A model generated the notes under the pieces. That model had not been told where the DNA came from. It did no database searches and saw only the letters and a list, made by a program, of their open reading frames with translations. The translations under genes were made by a program, and so were the position numbers. Source: Cellulomonas sp. SG140 (GTDB lineage Bacteria > Actinomycetota > Actinomycetes > Actinomycetales > Cellulomonadaceae). Taken from it: DNA of 64,000 nt. Location: the NCBI RefSeq assembly GCF_025770785.1, contig NZ_JANZLA010000005.1, forward strand, positions 190,679 through 254,678, in the 5' to 3' direction. Shown here in pieces: positions 43,036 to 50,826 of the stretch. Each line of letters starts with the position of its first letter. Position 1 is the stretch's first letter.

Positions 43036-44849
43036 CCCACCGGCTCCTTCACCGACAGCCCGTCGATCGCGGCCAGCATCTGGGCGCTGGTGTACCCGAG
43101 CAGGTCGATCGCGTCCTCCGGGCAGAACGGCACGCAGCCGCCGCAGCCCTTGCACGTCGCGGCCGAGATGGTCGCCTTGGTGCCGGAGTCGCACACGTAG
43201 CTGCTGATCGCGTCGTAGGGGCAGGTGGTCAGGCAGGCGTCGCAGCCTGTGCAGGCCGCCTCGTCGACGGTCGCGACCAGCGGGTCGAGCTCGGCGAACC
43301 CCTTCTTGAGGATGCCGGCGCTCTGGGTGACGGCCGCGAGCCCGCCGCTGACCGCCTCGGTCGCGGTCTTCGGGCCCTGGCAGGCGCCGGCGATCATCAC
43401 GCCGTCCACCACGGTCTCCACCGGGCGCAGCTTGGGGTGGATCTCGTTGTAGAAGCCGTCGTCGCCCACCGGCAGCTTCAGCAGCGTCGACAGCTCGGTG
43501 TTCTGCGCGGGCACCATGCCGGTGACCAGCACCACCAGGTCGGCCGGGATGGTCAGCCGTGCACCGGCGGTCAGCTTGTCGGTGACCGTCACCGCCAGCC
43601 GCTGGTCCGCGGTCCGTTCCACGCTCGGGAGCTCGTCGTCCGGGTAGCGCAGGTACACCGAACCCCGCTCGCGGGACTCGGTGTACAGCAGCTCGAACTT
43701 GCCGTAGGCCCGCACGTCGCGGTGCAGGTGGTACTGCTTCACGGTCGGGTCGATGTCCGCGACCTTGATCGAGGCGTGGATCGTCGCCGTGCAGCAGAAC
43801 TTGGAGCAGTACGCGTTGCCGTCCGCCTGCCGGTTGCCGACGCAGTAGACGTAGGCGATGGACCGGACCGGCCGGCCGGACCAGGTCAGCACGCCGCCGC
43901 CCTTGGCGGCGTCGACCAGCGTGCCGAACTCGGCGAGCGTGAGCACGCCCTCGATCCCGTAGCCGAGCTCGCCGACCTCGGGGGAGTAGACGTCCGCCCC
44001 GGTGGCGATCACGAAGGTGCCGACCTGCAGGGTGCGCAGCTCGTCGGCGCCACCGCTGCGGATGTGGACCTTGGCCGTGTAGTTGCCGAACGTGCCGGAC
44101 TTGCCCACCAGCTCGGCGTCGGTCAGCACGGTGATGGTCGGCCGCTTCTCGATCTCGCTCAGCAGCTGGGCGATCTGCTCCCGGCCGCTGCGGTCGTGCG
44201 GGAACATCGGGCCCAGCCGGCCCAGCCAGCCGCCGACCTGCGACTCGCGCTCCACCACGGTGACCGCGATGCCGATGTCCGCCAGCCCGATCGCCGCCCG
44301 CAGCCCGGTGACGCCCCCGCCGACCACCATGGTCGCCGGCACGGTGTCGACGCGCAGCGGCTCCAGCGGGACGGACAGCCGGGTCTTGGCGATCCCCGCC
44401 TTGACCAGGCCGATCGCCTTGGCCGTCGCGCCCTCGTGGTCGTCGGTGTGCGCCCACGAGTCCTGCTCGCGGATGTTCACCTGGGTGTACGCGTACGGGT
44501 TGAGGTTGGCGCGCTTGGACACCCCGCGGAACGTCACCTGGTGCAGCTTGGGCGAGCAGGACGCGACGACCAGGCCGTCGAGGTGCTCCGTCTCGATGTC
44601 GTGCACCATCTCGTGCTGCTGGCCGTCCGCGCAGGCGAACAGCGTCGTCTCCGCCACCACCACGTCCGGGTCGTCCGCCAGGGCGTCCCGCACCTTGGCG
44701 ACGTCGACGTAGTCGGAGATGTTGCCGCCGCAGTGGCAGATGTACACGCCGATGCGGCGCCGGGCGGTGGCGGGCTCCTGCGCGGCGGCTGTGCCGGTCG
44801 CCTCGGGCGCCGTCCCGCCGTCGGCCGCCGGGTCCAGGGTCTGCGTCAT
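43032..44849 (-). CDS. HdrA-like FAD/iron-sulfur subunit
   Basis: 605 residues. N-terminal HdrA domain (RRRIGVYICHCGGNISDYVDV, VVASCSPKLHQVTFRG, NPYAYTQVNIREQDSWAH), FAD site VVGGGVTGL at about 175-183, the CxxxxCC-like region NAYCSKFCC (345-353), and two C-terminal [4Fe-4S] motifs (C533-C543, C566-C576). In methanogens HdrA bifurcates electrons with its flavin. It overlaps the preceding flavoprotein gene by ATGA. With the other genes here it should form a heterodisulfide-reductase/Qmo-like complex, although HdrB is not encoded in the window. Confidence 0.92.
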   Translation of the reverse strand: MTQTLDPAADGGTAPEATGTAAAQEPATARRRIGVYICHCGGNISDYVDVAKVRDALADDPDVVVAETTLFACADGQQHEMVHDIETEHLDGLVVASCSPKLHQVTFRGVSKRANLNPYAYTQVNIREQDSWAHTDDHEGATAKAIGLVKAGIAKTRLSVPLEPLRVDTVPATMVVGGGVTGLRAAIGLADIGIAVTVVERESQVGGWLGRLGPMFPHDRSGREQIAQLLSEIEKRPTITVLTDAELVGKSGTFGNYTAKVHIRSGGADELRTLQVGTFVIATGADVYSPEVGELGYGIEGVLTLAEFGTLVDAAKGGGVLTWSGRPVRSIAYVYCVGNRQADGNAYCSKFCCTATIHASIKVADIDPTVKQYHLHRDVRAYGKFELLYTESRERGSVYLRYPDDELPSVERTADQRLAVTVTDKLTAGARLTIPADLVVLVTGMVPAQNTELSTLLKLPVGDDGFYNEIHPKLRPVETVVDGVMIAGACQGPKTATEAVSGGLAAVTQSAGILKKGFAELDPLVATVDEAACTGCDACLTTCPYDAISSYVCDSGTKATISAATCKGCGGCVPFCPEDAIDLLGYTSAQMLAAIDGLSVKEPVG

Positions 44850-47578
44850 GCCAGCACCTCCGCGGCCTTGACGTGCTCGAGATGGGCCGCCACCTGGGCG
44901 ACGGCCGCGCCGGCGTGCACGATCGAGTCGACGATGTCCTTCGCGCCGGACGCGGTGCCGGCGACGAAGACCCCCGGGATGTCGGTCTGGCCGGGGTCCA
45001 GCTCGTCGCTCGGCTCGGCGACGTAGAAGTACTCGTCGAGCCCGAGCGGCTGGTCGGTGAACAGGCGCTCGACGTCGCGGTTGGGCTGGATGCCCACGGC
45101 CAGGACGACGAGGTCGTACTCGGCCTCGACGATCTCGCCGGTGCCCTCCGTGTCCTCGTAGCGCAGCACCAGGTCGCCGTTGGGCTTCTCGGTGATCTTC
45201 GAGACCCGGCCGCGGATGTACTGCGCGCCCATGTCCTTGGCCTGCTCGTAGAACTCGTCGTACCGCTTCCCCGCGGCCCGCATGTCCATGTAGTGCATGG
45301 TCACGTCGGCCAGCGGCAGGGCGCCCATGATCAGCTGGTTCTGCTTGATCGAGTACATGCAGCAGACCTTCGAGCACAGCGGGTTGCCCACCTGCTTGTC
45401 CCGGGACCCGGTGCACGAGATGTACGCGATCCGCTCGGGCACCTTCCCGTCGCCGGGCCGCAGCACCGTGTTGTACGGGCGGGTCGGCGCCAGCAGGCGG
45501 TCCATCTGCATGCCGGTGATCACGTTGGCGTACCGGCCCCAGCCGTACTCGGGCTTGGCGTCGGCGGCGAACAGCTTGTAGCCGGTGGACACGACCACCG
45601 CGCCGACCGTGACGTCGCTGACCTTCTCGCGCTGGTCCATCCGGATCGCGTCCGCCGGGCAGGCGTGCACGCACTCCTGGCACTCGGAGCAGACGCCGCA
45701 GTCCAGGCAGCTGCCCGCACCGGACCGCGCCTGCGCCTCGGTCAACGGCGCCTCGACCTCGTGGAAGTCGCGGGGGCGGGGGACCAGGTCGACGTCGGGC
45801 TTGATCGGGTTGCGGTGGCCGTAGGCGGACTGGCGGGACAGCACCTGGTCGGAGCCCACGGTGGGGAGCCGGTCGTCCAGCGCCGTGAACCCGTCCATCG
45901 GCTGCCCGGTGACCCAGCGGTCCACCATGTGCGCCGCGCGCCGGCCGGCGCCGATCGCCGTGGTGATGTCCGTGGCGCCGGTGGTGACGTCGCCCGCGGC
46001 GAACACGTAGGGAACGTTGCTCTGCAGCGTGCGGGGGTTCACCTTGATCCGGCGGGACCGGCTGACGCCGACCAGCTCCTCGTACAGCGAGGAGTCCGGG
46101 CTCATGCCGATCGTCGAGATGACCAGGTCGCACGGCACGGTGGTCTCGGCGCCGGGGATCGGCTCGGGGCTGCGGCGCCCGGAGGCGTCCGGCTCGCCGA
46201 GCTGCATCTTCTGCAGCCGCAGGCCCGTGACGGCGCCGTCGGTCGCGAGCACCTCGAGCGGGCTGACCAGGAGCTCGAAGACGGCGCCCTCGGCCTCGGC
46301 GTCCTCCGACTCCACGTGGTGCGCGGGCATCTCCGCGCGCGTCCGGCGGTAGACGACCTTGGCCTCCGCGGCACCGAGCCGCAGGCTGACGCGCGCCGCG
46401 TCCATCGCGACGTTGCCGCCGCCGACGATCACCACGCGCTTGCCGGTCAGGTCGGGCGCCGCGCCGTTGGCCACGTCGGCGAGGAAGTCCAGGCCGTTGA
46501 CGGACCCGCGCACGTCCTCGTTGGGGATGTTCATCGGGGTGGCGGCCTGCGTCCCGGTGGCGACGATCACCGCGTCGACCCCCTCGCGTTCCTTCAGCGC
46601 GGCGAGGTCGTCGACCTGGGCGTCGCAGACGATCCGCACGCCGAGCGACGTGAGGTTGGCGATGTCGGCGTCGACCACGTCGTGCGGGAGCCGGTAGGCC
46701 GGGATGGCGTGCCGCAGGTAGCCACCGGGCTGCGACCGCTTCTCGAAGATCGTCACCTCGTAGCCCTTGCGGGCCAGCTGCCAGGCTGCCGTCAGGCCGG
46801 CGGGGCCGGAACCGACCACGGCGACGCGGTGCCGGTTGGGCGCCTCGACCTCGACCGCGGGCCCGCTGGGCGTCGCACCCTGGGCGGCGTAGTGCTGGTC
46901 GGCCGCGTACCGCTTGATCAGGCGGATCGGCACGGTCCCCTCGAGCTTGGTGCGGGTGCACTCCGACTCGCACGGCGCGTAGCAGGCGCGGCCGAGGGTG
47001 CCGACCAGGGGAGTGGCGTCCAGCACCAGCTGGAACGCCTCCTCGTCCTTGCCGTTGCGCACCAGCGAGACGTAGCCGTGCGCCTTGATGCCGGCCGGGC
47101 ACGCCCCGATGCACGGCGACGTGCCCTCCCGGGTCAGCACGGCCTTCTTCGGCACCGCCTGCGGGAACGCGATGTACGCGGCGCGGCGGGCGACCAGGCC
47201 GGAGTTGAACTCGTCCGGGACCGCCACGGTGCAGGCCGTCTGGCAGTCGCTGCACCCGGTGCACGCCGCCCAGTCGACGAAGGTCGGCTTCTCCTTGACC
47301 GTGGCGTGGAACCGCCCGTCGGCGTCCCGGCGGATCCCGGTCACCTCCGAGTACGTCTTGGTGGTGATGTTCGGGTGGTTGATCGTCGACGACATCTTGG
47401 GACCGGAGATGCAGCTCGCGCAGTCGAGCGTGGGGAACACCTTCGACAGCAGGATCATCCGGCCGCCGACGCTCGCCTCCTTCTCGACGAGCAGCACCTT
47501 GTAGCCCATGTCGCCGAGCTTGATCGACGACTCCATGCCGCCGATCCCGCTGCCGATCACCAGGACGTCGTAGTCCAT
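44846..47578 (-). CDS. HdrA-like flavoprotein with inserted GltD-type NAD(P)H module
   Basis: 910 residues. It opens as HdrA: FAD site GSGIGG (9-14), C53/C56 in LDCASC, cluster C106-C116 and VPDEFNSGLVARRAAYIAFPQAVP. From about 155 to 560 it is a GltD-like unit: Cys-rich SPCIGACPAGI and ACYAPCESECTR, then GSGPAG (256-261) and GGGNVAMD (386-393) dinucleotide sites. It then returns to HdrA with six Cys at 624-640 and ISCTGSRDKQVGNPLCSKVCC. It is coupled to HdrA downstream. A two-flavin enzyme linking NAD(P)H to the Hdr complex is likely. Confidence 0.9.
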   Translation of the reverse strand: MDYDVLVIGSGIGGMESSIKLGDMGYKVLLVEKEASVGGRMILLSKVFPTLDCASCISGPKMSSTINHPNITTKTYSEVTGIRRDADGRFHATVKEKPTFVDWAACTGCSDCQTACTVAVPDEFNSGLVARRAAYIAFPQAVPKKAVLTREGTSPCIGACPAGIKAHGYVSLVRNGKDEEAFQLVLDATPLVGTLGRACYAPCESECTRTKLEGTVPIRLIKRYAADQHYAAQGATPSGPAVEVEAPNRHRVAVVGSGPAGLTAAWQLARKGYEVTIFEKRSQPGGYLRHAIPAYRLPHDVVDADIANLTSLGVRIVCDAQVDDLAALKEREGVDAVIVATGTQAATPMNIPNEDVRGSVNGLDFLADVANGAAPDLTGKRVVIVGGGNVAMDAARVSLRLGAAEAKVVYRRTRAEMPAHHVESEDAEAEGAVFELLVSPLEVLATDGAVTGLRLQKMQLGEPDASGRRSPEPIPGAETTVPCDLVISTIGMSPDSSLYEELVGVSRSRRIKVNPRTLQSNVPYVFAAGDVTTGATDITTAIGAGRRAAHMVDRWVTGQPMDGFTALDDRLPTVGSDQVLSRQSAYGHRNPIKPDVDLVPRPRDFHEVEAPLTEAQARSGAGSCLDCGVCSECQECVHACPADAIRMDQREKVSDVTVGAVVVSTGYKLFAADAKPEYGWGRYANVITGMQMDRLLAPTRPYNTVLRPGDGKVPERIAYISCTGSRDKQVGNPLCSKVCCMYSIKQNQLIMGALPLADVTMHYMDMRAAGKRYDEFYEQAKDMGAQYIRGRVSKITEKPNGDLVLRYEDTEGTGEIVEAEYDLVVLAVGIQPNRDVERLFTDQPLGLDEYFYVAEPSDELDPGQTDIPGVFVAGTASGAKDIVDSIVHAGAAVAQVAAHLEHVKAAEVLA

Positions 47579-47620
47579 CGATGGCTCCTGCTTCCGGTCA
47601 GGCCCGCGGCCCGCGCCTGG

Positions 47621-48100
47621 TCAGATGAAGAGGTTGACGTTCGACTCGTCCGCGTCACCGAGGTAGGACGCGACGCCGGCGTACTCGATGTCGTCGAGCA
47701 GCTCTTCCTTGCGCAGACCCATGACGTCCATCGACATGGTGCAGGCGACGAGCTTGATGCCCTGCTCGCGGGCGGTGGCGATCAGCTCGGGCAGCAGCAT
47801 CACGTTCTGCTGCTTCATCACGCGCTGCATCATCTTGGGACCGGCGCCGGCGAAGTTCATCTTCGACAGCTGCAGCTTCTTGGGGCCGCGCGGCATCATC
47901 GCGCCGAACATCTTCTGCAGCGGCGTCTTCCCCGTGGTGGGGACGTGCTGGTCCTTGCGCAGCGCGTTCAGGCCCCAGAACGTGAAGAACATGGTGACCT
48001 CGTCGTCCATCGCCGCCGCGCCGTTGGCGATGATGAATGCGGCCATCACCTTGTCGAAATCACCGCTGAACACGATGATCGTCTTCTTCGTGGACTCCAC
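47621..48100 (-). CDS. DsrE/DsrF-like (DsrE2-type) protein
   Basis: 159 residues from a GTG. Pattern TIIVFSGDFDKVMAAFIIANGAAAMDDEVTMFFTFWGLNALRK, then PELIATAREQGIKLVACTMSMDVMGLRKEELLDDIEYAG, with the conserved Cys in ACTMSMD. This matches the DsrE2/peroxiredoxin-like group found beside TusA in sulfur-relay loci. A Met/Lys-rich central loop (MQRVMKQQNVMLLP) may be membrane-associated. It sits between the MvhD-type gene and the flavoprotein genes and probably carries persulfide sulfur. Confidence 0.9.
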   Translation of the reverse strand: MESTKKTIIVFSGDFDKVMAAFIIANGAAAMDDEVTMFFTFWGLNALRKDQHVPTTGKTPLQKMFGAMMPRGPKKLQLSKMNFAGAGPKMMQRVMKQQNVMLLPELIATAREQGIKLVACTMSMDVMGLRKEELLDDIEYAGVASYLGDADESNVNLFI

Positions 48101-48154
48101 TGTCCCTCTCCTGGTCCTTGTCCGGGTCCTGCGCCTCGCCCCGTGGCGGGGCGG

Positions 48155-48583
48155 TCAGCCGACGGTGGCCGGCTGGGGCCGCAGCTCGTCGAGCGCGGCT
48201 GCGAACTCACGCATGTACTTGGCGAACGGTTCGGCGCAGACCGAGCAGACGGCCGCCATCTTCAGCCGCTGCGGCGCGATGCCCTTGGCCTTCATCAGCT
48301 CCTGCGCCTGGGTGGCGATCCGCGCCGTGCGCTCGGCGCAGTCCGGCAGGTACGCGCACTCCTCGCCGTCGGAGGCGATGAACACGCCGTCCTGGCCGGA
48401 CTCGAGGGCGTGCACGATCCACGACGGCTTGATGCCGCTGCTGCACGGGACCGCCAGCACCGAGACGGTGGCGGGGTAGTGCAGGTGACGGCTGCCCGCC
48501 AGGTCGATGCCGGGATCCGAGATGTTGTTCGTCGAGAAGACGAGGATCCGCGGCAGCGACCCGGCGGCGTCGCTGTGGTCCAT
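48155..48583 (-). CDS. MvhD/FlpD-family iron-sulfur protein
   Basis: 142 residues. The family pattern is clear: an N-terminal segment ILVFSTNNISDPGIDLAG, VLAVPCSSGIKPSWIVHALESGQDGVFIASDGEECAY, a Cys at LPDCAERTARI and CSVCAEPFAKYMREF at the end. MvhD carries a [2Fe-2S] cluster and hands electrons to HdrA; in QmoB the domain is fused to HdrA. Here it is a separate gene seven bases after TusA and upstream of the DsrE2 and HdrA genes, so it probably bridges the sulfur carrier side and the flavoproteins. Confidence 0.85.
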   Translation of the reverse strand: MDHSDAAGSLPRILVFSTNNISDPGIDLAGSRHLHYPATVSVLAVPCSSGIKPSWIVHALESGQDGVFIASDGEECAYLPDCAERTARIATQAQELMKAKGIAPQRLKMAAVCSVCAEPFAKYMREFAAALDELRPQPATVG

Positions 48584-48590
48584 CAGCGGG

Positions 48591-48854
48591 TCACTTCATC
48601 TTCTTGAGGAACAGGTGCAGGTAGCCCGAGTCCTCGAAGTTCCCCAGGAACTCGTGGCCCATCTTCTTCGACCACGCCGGCAGGTCCTTGAGGGTGCCGG
48701 AGTCCGTCGCCAGCACCTCCATCACGCCACCGACCGGCACGCCGCCGATCGCCTTCTTGGCCGCGAGGATCGGGCCGGGGCACGACGTGCCGCGGGCGTC
48801 GACGACGGTGGTCGTGCCCTCCAGGGCCTTGAGCTCTTCGATCGCTACCGACAT
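48591..48854 (-). CDS. tusA: TusA-family sulfur carrier protein
   Basis: 87 residues. The signature RGTSCPGPILAAKKAI contains the persulfide-carrying Cys of the CPGP motif. ATG at 48854 is preceded by GGAGGAGGA. It is first gene of the TusA-MvhD-DsrE2-HdrA operon; in sulfur-oxidising and relay systems TusA passes sulfane sulfur to DsrE-type proteins. The leader upstream is long (about 200 bases to the shared palindrome). Confidence 0.93.
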   Translation of the reverse strand: MSVAIEELKALEGTTTVVDARGTSCPGPILAAKKAIGGVPVGGVMEVLATDSGTLKDLPAWSKKMGHEFLGNFEDSGYLHLFLKKMK

Positions 48855-49022
48855 GTCAGTCCTCCTCCGGGACGGGTGGGCGCCGGTCCGCCGGCGACGA
48901 CGCCGGACACGGCAGGCCGCCGGGGCGCACCGCCCGGCAGCAGCGGTGACGTGCGTCTGCGCGCGGAAGGACCCGCGGACGGGGACCCACCATCGGGCCG
49001 GACGACGTCGCCACGGACCAAG

Positions 49023-49058
49023 GTTCGACCTGGTCACGTCGCGTCGTGAGGGTCGAAC
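49023..49058 (-). promoter_or_regulatory. Nested inverted repeat in the tusA-arsR divergent region
   Basis: Outer arms GTTCGACC (49023-49030) and GGTCGAAC (49051-49058), inner arms TCACG (49034-49038) and CGTGA (49045-49049) around TCGCGT. It could be a leader-RNA hairpin of the tusA transcript or a DNA operator. Confidence 0.45.
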
Positions 49059-49064
49059 GTCCTG

Positions 49065-49078
49065 TACCCCTACGGGTA
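49065..49078. promoter_or_regulatory. Second CsoR/CstR-like palindrome
   Basis: TACCC-CTAC-GGGTA, same arms and spacing as the core of the 37455-37474 site. It lies in the 295-base region between the divergent tusA and arsR genes; which gene it controls is not clear. Confidence 0.55.
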
Positions 49079-49137
49079 TGTGTCGCGTTTGCGCAGGCAG
49101 GGACCAACGTCCCGACGGCGTCCGCGCCGGGAGCGCA

Positions 49138-49173
49138 CATACTTCAACCGTGCCTGATTCAATCGCTCTTGAA
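49138..49173 (+). promoter_or_regulatory. Candidate leaderless promoter and ArsR operator at the arsR start
   Basis: CATACT (49138-49143) is spaced for transcription to begin at about 49150, the GTG itself. TTCAA-TCGCTC-TTGAA (49158-49173) overlaps the first codons, a typical ArsR-type half-site arrangement for autorepression. No clear -35 is seen. Confidence 0.45.
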
Positions 49174-49470
49174 CTGACGCTCTCTCCGTCCGCGGTCGAG
49201 GGTGCGCTCGGTGTCCTCCAGGCGGTCGCCGACCCGGTGCGGTGGACGGTGCTCGAGCAGCTGTCGGCGGGCCCGTCGTGCGTGTGCAACCTGCAGGAGC
49301 ACGTCCAGGTGCCGGGCAACCTGCTCAGCTATCACCTCAAGGTGCTGCGTGACGCGGGCCTGGTCACGTCCAGCCGGCGCGGCCGGTGGATCGACTACGC
49401 GCTCGCGGACGACGCGCGGTCCCGGATGGCGGCCGCGCTGCCCGGCGCTCGGGCGGCGGCGCGGGCATGA
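49150..49470 (+). CDS. ArsR-family metalloregulator
   Basis: 106 residues from a GTG. Winged helix with GALGVLQAVADPVRWTVLEQLSAGPSCVCNLQEHVQVPGNLLSYHLKVLRDAGLV; the CVCNL motif in the recognition-helix region is the As(III)/metal-binding signature of ArsR. It is coupled by ATGA to an ArsP-type permease. The likely ligand is arsenite, an organoarsenical or another soft metal. No ribosome site precedes the GTG, in keeping with a leaderless message. Confidence 0.9.
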   Translation: MPDSIALELTLSPSAVEGALGVLQAVADPVRWTVLEQLSAGPSCVCNLQEHVQVPGNLLSYHLKVLRDAGLVTSSRRGRWIDYALADDARSRMAAALPGARAAARA

Positions 49471-50522
49471 GCGTCACGGAGCGGGTCCGCGCCGGGAGCT
49501 CGGTGCGCCGGTGGACCGGGCTCGCGGGTGCCGCGGTGGTCTGGTTCGCGCTGTACGCCGTCAACGGGCGGTTCTGGACGTGGCTGGTCGGTCACGTCTT
49601 CGGCCTGGACCTGACCAGCCGGCTGGGCTCCGGTGTCCTGTTCTTCGTCACCGACTCGGTGAAGATCGTCCTGCTGCTGGTCGGGATCATCTTCGTGGTC
49701 ACCGTCCTGCGGTCGTTCATGAGCGTGGAACGGACCCGGGCGCTGCTCGGGGGGCGCCGCGAGGGCGTCGGCAACGTGATGGCGGCCGGGCTCGGTGTGG
49801 TCACCCCGTTCTGCTCGTGCTCCGCGGTGCCGGCCTTCATCGGGTTCGTCGCGGCGGGCGTGCCGATCGGCGTGACCCTCAGCTTCCTCATCGCCAGCCC
49901 GCTGGTGAACGAGGTGGCGATCGCGATGCTGTTCGGCATGTTCGGCATCGGCCCGACGGCGCTCTACATCGTCGCCGGCCTGCTGATCGCCGTCGTCGCC
50001 GGCTTCACGCTGGGCCGGCTGCACGTGGAGCGGTGGGTGGAGCCGTTCGTCTTCGAGACGCGCCTGCGCGGCCAGGTGGTGGACCCGAGCATCGGGCTCA
50101 GCTGGGACGACCGGATCCAGATGGGCCTGGAGGAGGTCCGCACCATCCTGCGGCGCATCTGGCCGTACCTGCTGGTGGGCATCGGTCTCGGTGCGGCGAT
50201 CCACGGCTGGGCGCCGGCGGACCTGTTCGCCCGGTACGCCGGTGCGGGCAACCCGTTCGCGGTGCTGGTCGCCGTCGCCCTCGGCGTGCCGCTGTACTCC
50301 AACGCCGCCGGCGTGATGCCGCTGGTGCAGGCCCTGCACGACAAGGGCCTGCCGATGGGCACCCTGCTCGCCTTCATGATGGCCGTCGTCGCGCTCAGCC
50401 TGCCCGAGATGATCCTGCTGCGCCGCGTGCTCAAGCCGCCGCTCATCGCCGCGTTCGTCGCGGTGACCGCCCTCGGCATCATCGCCGTCGGCTACCTGTT
50501 CAACGCCGTCCTGCCGGCCTGA
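49467..50522 (+). CDS. ArsP/DUF318-type permease
   Basis: 351 residues, eight or more membrane segments. The conserved Cys motif TPFCSCSAVPAFIGF and the second-half PLYSNAAGVMPLVQAL mark the DUF318/ArsP family, which exports trivalent organoarsenicals or other soft ligands. It overlaps the ArsR gene (ATGA) and is followed by a thioredoxin-like protein, a standard partner. The true substrate could also be a thiol compound, given the sulfur genes beside it. Confidence 0.9.
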   Translation: MSVTERVRAGSSVRRWTGLAGAAVVWFALYAVNGRFWTWLVGHVFGLDLTSRLGSGVLFFVTDSVKIVLLLVGIIFVVTVLRSFMSVERTRALLGGRREGVGNVMAAGLGVVTPFCSCSAVPAFIGFVAAGVPIGVTLSFLIASPLVNEVAIAMLFGMFGIGPTALYIVAGLLIAVVAGFTLGRLHVERWVEPFVFETRLRGQVVDPSIGLSWDDRIQMGLEEVRTILRRIWPYLLVGIGLGAAIHGWAPADLFARYAGAGNPFAVLVAVALGVPLYSNAAGVMPLVQALHDKGLPMGTLLAFMMAVVALSLPEMILLRRVLKPPLIAAFVAVTALGIIAVGYLFNAVLPA

Positions 50523-50555
50523 CGCCGGCACCGCTCACCACAGGAGAGACAGACC

Positions 50556-50798
50556 ATGATCATCAAGATCCTCGGCTCCGGCTGCGCCAACTGCGTCAAC
50601 CTCGAGCGCGTCACGCGGGAGGCCGCCGCCGACCTGGGCCTGGACGCCGTGTTCGAGAAGGTCACCGACTACGGGGAGATCGCCGGCTACGGCGTCATGC
50701 GCACGCCCGGGCTCGTGGTGGACGAGCAGGTGGTCATGTCCGGCCGGGTCCCCACGGCAGCGCAGGTGCGCGAGCTCCTCGCGCCCCTCGCCTCCTGA
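50556..50798 (+). CDS. Small thioredoxin-like redox-active disulfide protein
   Basis: 80 residues beginning MIIKILGSGCANCVNLERVTREAA, with active-site Cys-Ala-Asn-Cys and the cis-Pro in YGVMRTPGLVVDEQVV. The size and motif match the TM0996/MTH895-type family usually encoded next to DUF318 permeases. Good ribosome site AGGAGAGA upstream. It probably reduces the permease cysteines or its ligand. Confidence 0.9.
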   Translation: MIIKILGSGCANCVNLERVTREAAADLGLDAVFEKVTDYGEIAGYGVMRTPGLVVDEQVVMSGRVPTAAQVRELLAPLAS

Positions 50799-50826
50799 TC
50801 GACCGGCGCAGGAACGGCGCGCCGTC

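Noticed and set aside
41612..44849. Looked for HdrB (CCG-domain) to complete a classical heterodisulfide reductase
   Set aside because: No protein in the window has the paired CX31-39CCX35-36CXXC pattern.
44873..48607. Very long open frame on the plus strand opposite the Hdr genes (over 1200 codons)
   Set aside because: Val/Arg/His/Gly-rich with no motif; it is the high-GC mirror of well supported minus-strand genes.
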